64,000 nucleotides of DNA from Podocnemis expansa (lineage: Eukaryota > Chordata > Testudines > Podocnemididae), in contig ML682007.1 in assembly GCA_007922195.1 (NCBI GenBank), positions 20,450,998 through 20,514,997 on the forward strand. The letters run 5' to 3'. The notes under the pieces were generated by a model, which made no database searches, was not told the DNA's origin, and was given only the letters and a program-made list of their open reading frames with translations. Numbering within the stretch: position 1 is the first letter of the stretch; every line of letters begins with the position of its first letter. Position numbers and translations under genes: made by a program. Below, piece after piece: positions 25,444-35,662 of this stretch.

Positions 25444-25961
25444 GGCTATGTCCACACACAGCTTTTAAATCAAAATAACGCTGGTCATTTTGATTTTTAA
25501 AAAGTGTAGGTCCACAAGATGTTTTCTTCTTTCAAAATGATGAGTGTGATCATTTTGAAACAAAGAGAGTTAGACTGATTCAATAAAACCTAGTTTCAAA
25601 TCAAAACAATGCTTGGATCACAATCGTTATACTGAAATAACGCCGTGCGGATGTGTTATTTCAATTTAATCATTGTTTCGATTTAACAGTTTTGCCCTTC
25701 TCCTTCCCAAGGTGCCTTCCTTTTTCTATGTATTGGGTGGAGGCATGGCCCTTCTAGGGGGCCATCATGCCGCACCTCCCCTGGTGCCCCTCTCCTAAAT
25801 TGAACTAGCAAGTCCTATCCCTGAACATGCTAGTTCAATTTGACTTTCTAGTGGGGACCGGTTAAATCGATTTAGCTTAAATTGATTTCATGATTTTTAT
25901 AGTGATCTTATTAAATCAATTTACATTAAATCAATTTAACTGTCTGTGTGTGGACACAGCC
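25444..25961. mobile_element. Palindromic MITE, 518 bp, Harbinger-like
   Basis: Termini GGCTATGTCCACACAC and GTGTGTGGACACAGCC are inverted, with CAT on both sides (25441-25443 and 25962-25964). Subterminal stretches are rich in AAATCAAAA/TTTTGATTT words in both orientations. The ends are related to those of the 13763 element. No coding capacity. Confidence 0.7.
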
Positions 25962-27848
25962 CATGATGTTTTAACAGAATGCTGGCATATGAAAATGGAA
26001 AGGCAAACCTGACTCACCTCCTTTCAGACAGTCAGGGTGGGGGTGGGCAACTCCCTTAGAAATAACGATGAAGTTTATCTCCCATCTGCTTTTAATAGTA
26101 CTGTATCTGATCCCCTCATCTTGGCAACCCAATTGAGTTAGGTTCTGCCTGGCCTACGTCCTAGGTCAAGTTGCCTTTGGGGGTGTTGGGGGGAGGGAGA
26201 GTTAGCTAGATGTGTGCAAAAGGTTCACAAGAAAATCTGAAACTTACTTAACTTTGTTTTTCATTGTCACTTGCCAGGAGAAGAGGTCACTAACATTTAT
26301 GCGCTTTTCAGGTGAACATAGATCCTGTCAGAGCATTCCTTGGCTGGCTGATGCTTTTGTACAGTAATTTTCAATCAAAATGCAGAGCTTCATGTAACTT
26401 TGACTTGAAAACTGATTATGACAGACTGCTCCCTGGTTCTGGTCCAGTGTGCCACTGTGACCCCCTACATCTTCACTCCTGAATCCCAATTCATCACAAT
26501 TTTCCAGGTGACTACTCACTCCTGAGTCAGTCCACACCAGCCTCCTGCATGTAATTGGTCCCAGGTCATAAGTGCACACCTTCTGATGGCTCAGGCAATG
26601 GTCCCCTGGTGACCATGACCAGCCTCAGATACCACAGGGGGAACATATGTCTCACAGGAATTAATATCCTTCTCCAGTCACCGTAAACTCATGTCCGTCC
26701 ATTTAACAGAGAAAGGGATCATGCCCAGCCTACCTCACTCATACCCTCTAAAGTCCACACAGCTTTAGATAAAACAATTATTAGCTAATTGATCGGGATA
26801 TGATTTTAAGTGAGTATACAGCAGAATCAGTTAATAAAGGAGTCAAGAGGTACCATGAGAAAATAAAAAATAAAACACACATCCCACACTGTAACACTAT
26901 TTAGATTCACACTTTAGCTTGTTCTCATCTTTCTTACCCCCAAGTCTGACTGGTGATTTTCAGCCAGACCAGGCACTCCTGGCAATATGAGATAGTCTGC
27001 ATATCTTGCAGTTACTTCTAAGATGTTGTTTTGCTGACCCACGCTTGCAGCTGCGTGCCCCGCCTCCATACAAACTGTCTTTCTTTGTTTTTCAGTCTCC
27101 TCTTAACCCCCTCCTCTCTTGTTGAGGTGATTCTTTTGTTATGCACCTCTTCAGCCCCTGTCTTTGCTCACAGCTTTGGCTGTTTATCTGCTGCTGAAAG
27201 AAAGTTCTGTTTGACACCTTCCCCCCTGCCCCCATGTAACCTGCTTCTCCTGGGCACATAGACATGATGCTGCAGGAAACAGGATACCATAGCAATCCTG
27301 TAGAATATGTCACGAACATTCATAAAGGAACCTGGCATGGTATAACTGGCATCAAATCATACAATCGCAGTGCAAAAGTAAACAGAAAAATCATTTAGAT
27401 CATAGCCGAGGCGTGCACAGACATGCATCCCATGACACTGATCAAACTCAATGACCTGGCAAAATTTTGCTTTGGGGTTTTTGCAAAGCAAAATTGAAAG
27501 AAATGTTGACCAATATCAATGACAATCTGTGCCTGCACAGTCTCCTGACAGCAGAAGTGGGCTACACCAACCAGACTTCTGATGGACTGCCACAGCTCAT
27601 TAGTAGGATAAGCTAGCAGGTATATGTTAGGGCCTCCCCCAAATTTTGGTTCACTGACAGAAGCAGACATCCAGAATCCAGCAGCAGACAATACTATGTG
27701 TTTAGTGGGGTAATCGAGTAAGAATGTCAGTTCTTCACACCAGCAATTTTTCTTCTTCCTCCTTACTTCCTGTTTGACCATAGTTTCTACGAGTATATCT
27801 TAACCAATTGTCTTCTTAAAAATATTACAAGAGAATTCTTTAACCAGT

Positions 27849-27960
27849 TCTAGCCCTCTGAGCCCAGCACAGGGAAAAGCATCCCCTGCTCAGCTCTAGC
27901 TGCAGTGCGGCTAGAGCTGGGCAGGGGATGCTTTCCCCATGCCAAGCTCAGAAGGCTAGA
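27849..27960. repeat. Long inverted repeat (about 51-bp arms, 9-nt loop)
   Basis: Left arm 27849-27900 and right arm 27910-27960 pair along almost their whole length with few mismatches (for example CAGCTCTAGC with GCTAGAGCTG, and AGCATCCCCTGC with GCAGGGGATGCT). The loop is TGCAGTGCG. The arms are GC-rich and border a GC-rich block. Confidence 0.85.
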
Positions 27961-28539
27961 TCCTGGCAGGGGATGATTTCCCCTGGCCAGGCGGGGGGAA
28001 GGGATTCCCCCTGCCCGGCTCCAGCCCTGCTGGCTGCACGTGGTGATAGGACCCCTGTGCGGCTGCAGCCACATTCCCACAGTGTGGGGATGGGACCCCC
28101 GTGCCAGGCTGGAGTGCCACTGGCTGCGCACGGGCATGGGACCCCCACACACGCCTCCAGCACCGCCTGCTGCATGCATCCAGCGGGGCTCCAGCTGCAC
28201 GTGGGGATCCTGTGCCTGCAGCAGGGAAGCACGGCTGCAGCTGTGCTGGGGTCCCATCCCCTCGCGTGGCCAGCGGGGATGGTGCCGCATGTGGGGGTTG
28301 TGGGGGTTCCTTCCCCAGTCCGGGGAGTACGGTTCCAGCATGGGGAGGATCCCTTCCCCATCTGGCAAGTGGGGTTGGAGCCACCCATGGAGGTCCCTGT
28401 CCCCAGCCAGGGGACAGGAATCCTATTGCCCCCCAGCCTGATCTGGCTAGGGGGTGGTGGAGGCACCTTTGGGGCTACTGGCCCCAGGTCCTGGAGGGCT
28501 GACCTTCCTTCCAAGGTGCCATGCACCCTAGGAGGACGG
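27961..28539. repeat. GC-rich degenerate repeat block
   Basis: About 580 bases of high GC in which words like GGGATGGGACCCCC, CTGGCTGCRCRYGG and GGCTCCAGC recur irregularly. Several overlapping frames of 130-209 codons are open on both strands, as expected from stop-codon-poor GC-rich repeats. None has a domain or splice context. It lies between the hairpin at 27849 and the MITE half at 28540, and may be the filler of a larger composite element. Confidence 0.55.
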
Positions 28540-28791
28540 TCAACCTATGTCAATTAAAACTAACAGTGAGTTCGAATTGACATGGCCACACTGGGTCAAT
28601 TCGAACTACTGGGTTGAAATTGACCGGAACTTCGAAGTCAAACTAGGTTTGACCACTTCGAAGTCAGCTTTCATCAATTCAAATTAAGAAGCTCCTCAGT
28701 TAGAATTGAGGAAAGTGTGTGTGGCCATGCACTTAACTGAATTTGAATTGATTGTCATCAATTTGAATTCAGTTCTAAGTGTAGACATACC
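28540..28791. mobile_element. Right half of a palindromic MITE
   Basis: Contains TTCGAATTGAC and CAATTCGAA words in both orientations and ends with AAGTGTAGACATACC, the same terminus type as the 13763 element (there ending AGCC). I could not find the matching left terminus, so the element is truncated or joined to the GC-rich block before it. Confidence 0.55.
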
Positions 28792-29616
28792 GTCTATTCT
28801 GACAATATGCTCTTAAGCCCAGCACCAGCAGCAGTTTGCTGGCTGCTCGGCTGTGATAGCCCCTGTATATGCTACTCCCAGCCTGCCTTCAGGTAATGTG
28901 GCTCTGATTCTGGGCTCCAATTTCAGATTTCTACTCTGACCATTGACATGGTAGCTGGCCTTTGACTCTGATTCTGATGCTGGGCTCAGATTCCTGCTTA
29001 TTGCTTCATGTTCTAACAACGAGGAATAACTACCCTCATACTAAATTGTGGGTAATTCTATTTTATCCACTTCACTACTGTCTAAGGCCCTGACCTTATG
29101 TCCACTGAAAACGCTGAAAAGATTCATCCTGACTCCAGTAGGTTTTGGATCTGGCTGTATGGAACAACATACATAGTAGAAAACATCACAGCAAAGTTGT
29201 CCCTATGTAGCTGGTGTCTCCCTGTCCTATGCAATGCTGACACACTTTTAAAAAATTCACTCTCATAATACAATGGATCACAAAAACAAAAGACTAAAAA
29301 ATACAAAACATGAATAAGCAAGACCTGCATCTGTCTGCTATGGAGAACAGTAAATAGACCCAAACTATGCAATTATATAGCCTAAGAGTAAAGAGCTCAG
29401 CCCCAGTTGTACTGATGATGTAGATTCACTGTTTGGAGTAAGCTGGAGGTAGAGAATTTAGTTCCTGTGTGGAGCCAGGGATTTCCCTAACACCCCCCTT
29501 ACACTCCTCCTGCATGCCCCCTGAATTTCCCAACACCCCCCCCCAGTTGTCAGCTGGTAACAGTGTTACACCAAATTAGTGAGCACCTCCTACGCCCCTC
29601 CTAAACCTTCCCCTAT

Positions 29617-29644
29617 CACCCCACCACCACCATCATCACCACCA
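29617..29644 (+). repeat. Imperfect (CCA/CAT) trinucleotide repeat
   Basis: Short run of CAC/CAT triplets in intergenic DNA. Confidence 0.8.
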
Positions 29645-30480
29645 ATTTGAAGTCCTGGGGGAATACTGCATGGAGCTTCTTGTGTGTTGACTTGCAGTGG
29701 TAGGGGTGCAGTGGTAGTGGTGCTGGGCTGAGGCCAGATGATCTGTGACTATGGGGATCCCATGTGCTGCTCTTTAGGCATGCACAAAGCAGGAGTACAG
29801 GACCTGTGAGAACAATTGCAGCCTCGTGACTCCAGTAAAAGCTGCAAAGCAGCTCCATGACCTGGGGAAGAAGATTCTTTTGCTCTCAGCCCCAAAGATC
29901 TCCCTTCATACAGGCTGGCTGCTTGGGCTGGGCACTGGTGATGAGACTGGACCCTTATTTCAATAGACATGTTTTGTATGGAGAAGGTAGAAAAGGAATG
30001 TTATCAAACTGTGATTTTTTTAGGGTGATACAGAAAAAAGAGCCTAAAAGTCTCATTAAAAACCAACAGGGTTTTCCTGCTTACTAGTTTCTAATCTTGT
30101 TCTGCAGAAGTCACTGACAGGGGGCCCTTTTCTAAATGTGCCGTCTGCTGTATCAGTGGCTCTCCCTTGGGACCATGTGTTCCTTATGAGACCTCTGTGC
30201 AACATTAATTCCTAGCAGTTAACAATCATATCCTACTGTCAAGAAAGCATTTTTACTGTATTATGGTTGTATCATTTGTGAAGCAGAAGAGCAGAAAGCC
30301 ATCTGGCTCAGAAATGTTTCATGTCAGAGTGACTGGAATAAAGAACTGTACATATAATTCAGATTCTTATTGAAGAGTTGCATCATCTCAGGCAAGGAGC
30401 CGTGTATAAAAGATTTTTGCTCTCATGCTCATGGCAGGTATTGAGTTTTACTGTAGTCATGTGTCCCTGCGCTGGCCTGT

Positions 30481-30590
30481 TGGGGTTGGCTTAATTACAA
30501 ACAGCAGATGTCTCAGGTCTCTTTCAGTTGGGAAAAATCCATACCTTTGACTCTAATTATCAATTAATTTGCATGTGCTTAGGAAAAGAT
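30481..30590. promoter_or_regulatory. Candidate homeodomain/POU enhancer cluster
   Basis: Within about 90 bases lie CTTAATTACAAA, TCTAATTATCAATTAAT and an octamer ATTTGCAT at 30567-30574. This dense grouping of TAAT cores with a POU octamer resembles vertebrate developmental enhancers. No repeat similarity was recognised. AT-rich DNA can make such clusters by chance, so this is a weak call. Confidence 0.2.
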
Positions 30591-32109
30591 ACTCTGAAAA
30601 CATCTAGCTATTTCTTTCTGAAGGAGATCTGCTTCACGCAACACTGAAAATAATGATCTCCAGCACCATGATTCAAATTATGCTTTTGGCTTTGTCGCTG
30701 AATTCATAGTTCCCTACTGTACCACAGCAATATATGATCATTTTCAGGGTCAAGTGGCCCATCAATTCACTCCAAGTTCTTTCCCCAATATATAGAAAGG
30801 GGAATGAAGACAATCCAGAGCATGATAGTCATCTTAATTTTGGTACCTGGAAAAATAGTGTAGCAAATAATAAGCAATCCGTTTGTAAGCACCTAAACAA
30901 TAAGATGAAAAGTAACAGCATTGACTTGTGAAGAACAAATCACGTCAAACCACCCCAATATTCTTCTTTGACAGGGTAACATATCTTGTGGATGAGGAAA
31001 AACAGTAGATGTGTCACATTCCTGTCTTCCAGTTTCACTGTGACAGCTACTATAGACACTTAAGGTATTAAAAAAAAAAAATGTTGTATCCACTTTATAA
31101 ATGCTGTGTGTATTTTTATGGAATAGGGATTGTGTTTTTAACTCAATGGGGAAGATACAGAATTTTCTGTTGGGTGAAAAACAACAATTAATGCAAATCC
31201 CTAGGCAGTCTGGAGAAATTTTGCAGCAGAAATTGCCTATCCTGGTTTCAACTGCTTCAGGAGCACTGAAAAACGAAACTGAAAACAATATAAAGTAATC
31301 ACCAAGCCATAGGGAGAGAGGCTATTCTTACCAGAACAAGAATTTATCTGAGATTGGGGCCCAGAGGGACAGACCTATGAAAGGGCCTGAAGTACTTTGA
31401 TGACAGAAGATGGGTGACTCTTGGTAAGCCAGACATGCCTAGAAGCTGTTTATTGTTTTCAACATACTGTCCTCTAGTCGACTGGATTTGTTCTGAATAA
31501 ATAATATTTGCTCTATGCAGGCTGGCTGGCTACTGGTTAACCTGTCATCAGCTCCGAGAGAACAGGCCTGTAAGTGCTGAACTAACATCAGGCTTGCTGA
31601 GATAATCATAGTAACTGCACGAATCAGTCGTTTAAATCCTCACTCTGGAAGAAATAGATTGTGAAATTTCCCCTCTGCTCCCCATGAACGGTGACAACTA
31701 GAGTCCTGAGAGCTACTGGGATGCCTTTAAGGAGGACAGGAAGAGGTGACGGGTGTAATTTCTTCACAGCCACTTGCCACCCCAGAACAACTTACACTTT
31801 GCCAAGCAGCAGCCAGCTTTCCTCTGCCTCTTGATTCCATCTCAATAAAGCCTAGTTTCATAGTCTAGCATCAGGGGTAATCAGCTGAATTAATAAGATT
31901 AGATGACGTTCTCCACAAAAAAAAGCAAACTTTAATGAAGGCTCCAAACAGACTGCAAAATTGGAATCCATACGCAAATCTGACTGTGTGAAATCTGGAC
32001 TGAATAGGGACTATGGATTCTTTTCCCATTGCAACGGGTGATTTGACATCACCTTCCTCTATATGCTGTTCCCCAGTGTTTGAATCTTAACAACTGCTTT
32101 GATTTGCTT

Positions 32110-32284
32110 TCACAGTGTGACCTGATCCTATAACTTACACTTCTCTGCATTTATTTTCTTCTCACTCCATAAGTTCACCCCCCTTCAAAGCCTCTGATAA
32201 AGTGGAATTTTCTCCCACGAAATCTCATGTGATAAATAAATTTGTTAGTCTTTAAAAGGGCCACCAGACTCCTTGTTTGTTTTA
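32110..32284 (-). mobile_element. Fold-back family, minus orientation, copy 4
   Basis: Reads as the complement of the family: TGACCTGATCCTATAACTTA, TAAGTTCACCCCCCTTCAAA, GATAAAGTGGAATTTTCTCC, TAAATAAATTTGTTAGTCTT and CCACCAGACTCCTTGTTTGT. The inner part matches the segment between the arms of the full copy at 63417. Confidence 0.65.
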
Positions 32285-32944
32285 ATGAAGGTGAATCTAT
32301 CAAAAAACAACAGCTGTCTCCTCTACAGCTGGCAACAGGTAGCATCACCTGCCAAAAAGACACTTCTGCACTTAACATTCTTCTGGGTTTTAGCAAATCA
32401 AACCTCCCTGGAATCCAGCTGGAGCAGGGGGAGGCCACTGCCATAGTATTTGAACACTATCATAGCACCATGTGACCTCATCCACACACAATATAGCCAA
32501 AACCACACATTCAGAAGGTGAGGCCTACGAAAACCATGGCACTGGCTTAATCAATTATTTCAAAAACAGTACATTCCTGGTCTTCTTATCTGTGTTTTGG
32601 GTGCTGAGACTTTAGAATTCTTTTTTCTCACTTTTCTCTGCCACTATTAAGATTGGAAACTTTTTTTTTTTTTATGAAAGCCAAGATTCCCGATAATGAC
32701 ATGACTCCAGAAACTGGAGCTGTAAGAAGGAAACTGCAAGACCCGTGATAAAAACACTGCAGTGTTATCAGCCAGCCAAATAGTATTACAAATCAGTTTG
32801 GCTGCACCCAAATTGTGTTTAAACATGACTGAAAAGACTACAGGCTTGTGTACAAAGAGAAATGGACCAGAATTTCTCAATAGTATTATATGACCCCTAT
32901 CATCTTTGCAATCTTTAGTATTTTTCTTTACAAAACACCGGTGT

Positions 32945-33125
32945 GATGAAATAGGACAATTTACCTCCATTTAACAGATGGGGAACAGAGGCACAGAGAA
33001 GCTAAATGACTTGTCTAAGATCCCACAGACAAGAAAGTCTAAGACATTTGTTAGTCTTTAAGTCCCACAGGACTCCTTGCTTATTAAGACAAGGCGTGAA
33101 CCCAGGTCTCTCTCATCCCAAGTAA
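32945..33125 (-). mobile_element. tRNA-derived SINE, minus strand, interrupted
   Basis: On the minus strand this reads GAGAGACCTGGGTTCACGCC, TTGTCTGTGGGATCTTAGAC, AAGTCATTTAGCTTCTCTGT, GCCTCTGTTCCCCATCTGTT, a typical tRNA-derived SINE body. It is split by a short insertion at 33034-33086 that repeats AGACAAG on both sides. Confidence 0.6.
33034..33086 (-). mobile_element. 53-bp fold-back family insert with 7-bp TSD
   Basis: CATTTGTTAGTCTTTAAGTC and CCACAGGACTCCTTGCTTAT are the core of the fold-back family in minus orientation. AGACAAG occurs at 33027-33033 and 33087-33093, and removing the insert plus one AGACAAG restores a continuous SINE. So a very short unit of this family has moved by itself. 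Confidence 0.65.
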
Positions 33126-33294
33126 TTTCCCAAACCAGGAGACAGCCAGTATAAGAAATAAACTATTCTACAATAGACATTTCTACAACAGCTCCCCATG
33201 TGGCCACTATTCTGGAACAAAGGTCATTTTATTCTGGAATAATTAGTGCATTTTCCAAGCAATAGAAAAGAAGCAGGACCGTATCAATTGTTAG

Positions 33295-33945
33295 ACTGAC
33301 CCAGACCGATGGTTCATTTCATAGTGTAACCTGTCTGTGCACAGTGCCCAGGACCTACAAAATTTTTAGGGCCTACGAAGCAGGGAAAAAATTAAAAAAG
33401 CAGAAAAAATAAGGAAAAATGAGGAAAATCACATGGTTTAGCATTAGAATGATTTGAAGTGCATCATGTCAATCAATGTAATTCAATTGGCATTTACCCC
33501 TCTTTTTGCACATTTCGGAGTGAAAGTGCCTAGGGCCTACGAACACCAAAATCCAGCCCTGTGTCTCTGACCAGATGCTTCAGAGGAAAGTGAAAAAAAG
33601 CTCCTAATCCCAGTTGGAGAGTGGTTTAAATGCTTAAACATGTGGTTTAATACCCCTTCCAAACTTTTGTTACAAAACCATGGATATTCATATTATCCAC
33701 CACTGAATCTTGCTGAGTTTTTGTCTGAACAGCCTGTGACAAAAACTTCTAAATTTTTAATTACACATTTTGGAGAAAAATATTTCCTTGCATCAATTTT
33801 GAATTTGCCATCTTTTAATTTCATCAAACATCCCCTTGTTCTGGTGTTATGAGAGAAAAGCTCCCACTCTACCCTCTTTTTTCTAGTCGCTGTATTAGAT
33901 ATCTGTTCCCTGATCCTTCTCATTCATCTCCCTGACAAGCTGCCC
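33295..33945 (-). mobile_element. CR1 LINE fragment, non-coding 3' region, interrupted
   Basis: Words such as CAGACCGATGGTTCATTT, CCAGATGCTTCAGAGGAA, ATTTTGAATTTGCCATCTTT and CCCCTTGTTCTGGTGTTATG match the strand opposite to CR1 sense in reptile genomes. No reverse transcriptase frame remains. About 210 bases (33347-33560) bounded by AGGGCCTACGAA-like words do not fit CR1 and look like a later insertion. Confidence 0.65.
33347..33560. mobile_element. Unclassified insertion within CR1
   Basis: Begins near GGACCTACAAAATTTTTAGG and ends near TAGGGCCTACGAACACCAAA. AGGGCCTACGAA appears at both ends in direct orientation. The interior is A-rich. The two flanks read as adjacent CR1 sequence. Family not recognised. 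Confidence 0.4.
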
Positions 33946-34634
33946 CCAAAACATTTGATATTTGCATAAAACAATTTCATTTAAATTATGAAGAGTTGGA
34001 ATTTTTTTCACCAGCTGTTTCAACAGCAACCCATCTAACCTAATTGACTCCTTTTTCTCTCATTCCTTTACCTCGGTTTATTCTGTCAGTCACCCGCTAA
34101 TGCTTCTCTACAGAATTTTAACTTTCCATGCTCGGTGTTGCCAGCACTCATGATTCGATACAGATGGTGACATTGTGTTGGAAAGCCCCAGCTCCTGGAG
34201 TCCTGTTATTGTGTGAGACTCTCAGCGGACTCTTGTGTGAGAGGAAGTTACGCTCTGGGTGGCAGAGTTTTGCAAGAGTGATCTGAGAGCATCCTGTAGG
34301 TCCACCAACCAGCAGGCAAACTAAACAAAAACTAACGTGCATTGATGAGGTGAATTCGAGTTAGTGACTCCTTTGGTGCCCTTACTCGAAGGTGAGGAAA
34401 GGGCAGGGCTTCCCAGTCACCAGTCTGAAGGCCCACCTAGTTACTGGCCTACAACTCACAGGGGTGAAAGGCAAAAGGGCAGAGGCCACCTCCACCTGCC
34501 CAGAAACTGCAACAGCACCCTGCTCTGCCGTAACACAAGATGGCCGCCCCCTGGCTTAATCCAAGATGGCGCCGCCCGCGCCATTCGACCCGGACACTCT
34601 ACGCTGCCGTCCCCGGCGAGGAGGCCTCAAGCGG

Positions 34635-34642
34635 TGACGTCA
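34635..34642. promoter_or_regulatory. Consensus cAMP response element
   Basis: TGACGTCA, the full palindromic CREB/ATF site, within the CpG-rich TTC1 promoter. A half-related GCGTCAC follows at 34692-34698. Confidence 0.6.
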
Positions 34643-34711
34643 AAGAACCCTAGCCCCTCCCACTACAGCGCCTTTAGCGGAAACTGTTGTTGCGTCACAG
34701 GTCGTGCCAAG

Positions 34712-34730
34712 ACTCCAATTCCCAGCAAGC
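34712..34730 (+). promoter_or_regulatory. ZNF143/Staf-type site
   Basis: ACTCCAATTCCCAGCAAGC differs by few positions from the ACTACAATTCCCAGMATGC motif bound by ZNF143 in many housekeeping promoters. Confidence 0.55.
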
Positions 34731-34734
34731 CTTG

Positions 34735-34786
34735 CTCGGTGAGCTGTGATTGGTCGGAAAGGCAGGAAGTGACTGGGCCGCGGAAG
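34735..34786 (+). other. TTC1: Probable TTC1 exon 1 (5' UTR), end only
   Basis: GCGGAAG|GTGAGG at 34780-34792 is a good splice donor, with the exon ending at 34786. It lies just after the CCAAT and ETS motifs. Because the coding ATG is in the next exon, this exon would be non-coding. The 5' boundary is a guess, and the whole exon is inferred from position and donor. Confidence 0.4.
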
Positions 34787-34904
34787 GTGAGGGGTCAGAG
34801 GGGACTCCGCCGGCTGCAGGGCGGGGAGCGCGGCTGGTCCCTGCTGCCGCCTGGAGAGGGCGTGGGGAGGAGGCGGCCTGGGGCAGGTGGTTGCTGCTCT
34901 CATG

Positions 34905-35150
34905 GGCGGGGGGCCTGGCAGTGGGGCAAGGGGGGGGGGAAGGGTGATGCCTTGGGGGGGCCTGGCAGTGGGGCAAGGGGGGGAAGGGTGATGCCTTGGG
35001 GGGGCCTGGCAGTGGGGCAAGGGGGGGAAGGGTGATGCCTNNNNNNNNNNCCTTGGGGGGGCCTGGCAGTGGGGCAAGGGGGGGAAGGGTGATGCCTGGG
35101 GGGGCCTGGGAGTGGGGCAAGGGGGGCAAGGGTGATGCCTTGGGGGAGCT
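34905..35150 (+). repeat. G-rich minisatellite, about 43-bp unit, five or more copies
   Basis: The unit GGGGCCTGGCAGTGGGGCAA plus a G run, AAGGGTGATGCCTTGG, repeats about five times with small changes in G-run length and one copy reading CCTGGGAGTGGGG. The array contains the gap at 35041-35050, so its true copy number is unknown. The many G3-G10 runs could form G-quadruplexes. Gly-rich frames across it are artefacts. Confidence 0.9.
35041..35050. other. Assembly gap (10 N)
   Basis: Ten N bases inside the G-rich minisatellite, with repeat units on both sides. Ten may be a placeholder length. Confidence 1.
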
Positions 35151-35383
35151 CAGGGTAGGGGGGGGCATGGGGGGCAAGTCTGGGGCAGCTGCACTAGTAG
35201 GTCTGTGGAGGTGTGATGGGGAGGGTAATGAGAATGGAAACTGGGTGGTTGGGGGTGCTGTGCTAAGTAGCCGGGGAGAATGGGGGGATGGGAAGCCTGG
35301 CTCAGGGCTTGGCAGGCGTCCAAGGAGGCGATGATGATGCTCTGTGTAAAAGAGGAAGGGCTAGTGGCTGGTCCATGCGCAGC

Positions 35384-35662
35384 TAGGGTTGCCAGATACC
35401 AAAGCATGGAAAGGAGGACAGGGAAGTACTAAAAGGAGGACGTATGGAGAAAATGTAGTATTAATGTAATAGTCTTCTGTTTTTAGGGGCCCCTGAATGC
35501 TTCCCCCTAAAAATGGGGTGTTCTGGGGCATTCCAGCATACTTTAACCCCTGTAAGTAAAAAGCCAGACAAAATCATGTGTTTTTAAAATGCCTGCTGGA
35601 CAGATGGTGTGAAGGTAAAAAGGAGGACATGTGCTGCTTTGGCCTGGCATCTGGTAACCTTA
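35384..35662 (+). mobile_element. hAT-like element 'TAGGGTT', copy A, 279 bp
   Basis: Termini TAGGGTTGCCAGAT and ATCTGGTAACCTTA are inverted. Flanks TGCGCAGC (35376-35383) and TGTGCAAT (35663-35670) are a decayed 8-bp duplication. The interior closely matches copy B at 42583-42837 in the same orientation (CATGGAAAGGAGGACA, GAGAAAATGTAGTATTAATG, AACCCCTGTAAGTAAAA). Confidence 0.7.

Larger units (their letters stand above)
11392..34499. other. Intergenic region ADRA1B-TTC1
   Basis: About 23 kb without a recognisable exon. It holds the DNA elements, SINE and CR1 fragments and tandem repeats listed separately. Between them (for example 12130-13750, 14180-15870, 16020-17350, 18930-21800, 24000-25440, 26000-27840, 28800-30470 and 30600-32080) I see AT-rich DNA with no convincing gene, RNA gene or tandem structure. 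Confidence 0.7.
34500..34786 (+). promoter_or_regulatory. TTC1: CpG-rich TTC1 core promoter
   Basis: CpG density rises sharply here and no TATA box is evident, as in housekeeping promoters. Visible motifs are AAGATGGCCGCC (34538-34549) and AAGATGGCGCCGCC (34563-34576), both YY1-like; a perfect CRE TGACGTCA (34635-34642); a ZNF143/Staf-like ACTCCAATTCCCAGCAAGC (34712-34730); an inverted CCAAT (ATTGG, 34749-34753); and an ETS site CAGGAAGTG (34763-34771). The position 1.4 kb before the TTC1 start-codon exon supports the assignment. Confidence 0.7.

Noticed and set aside
26260..27370. Possible old retroviral LTR region
   Set aside because: Only vague resemblance; no pol-like frame, primer-binding site or boundaries.
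27928..28557. 209-codon plus-strand frame and overlapping long frames on both strands
   Set aside because: GC-rich degenerate repeat; all frames are open because stops are rare. No domain, splice or codon-use evidence.
34364..35035. 223-codon frame across the TTC1 promoter
   Set aside because: Runs through CpG-rich promoter, the probable 5' UTR exon and a Gly-encoding minisatellite. The conserved TTC1 start is in the next exon.
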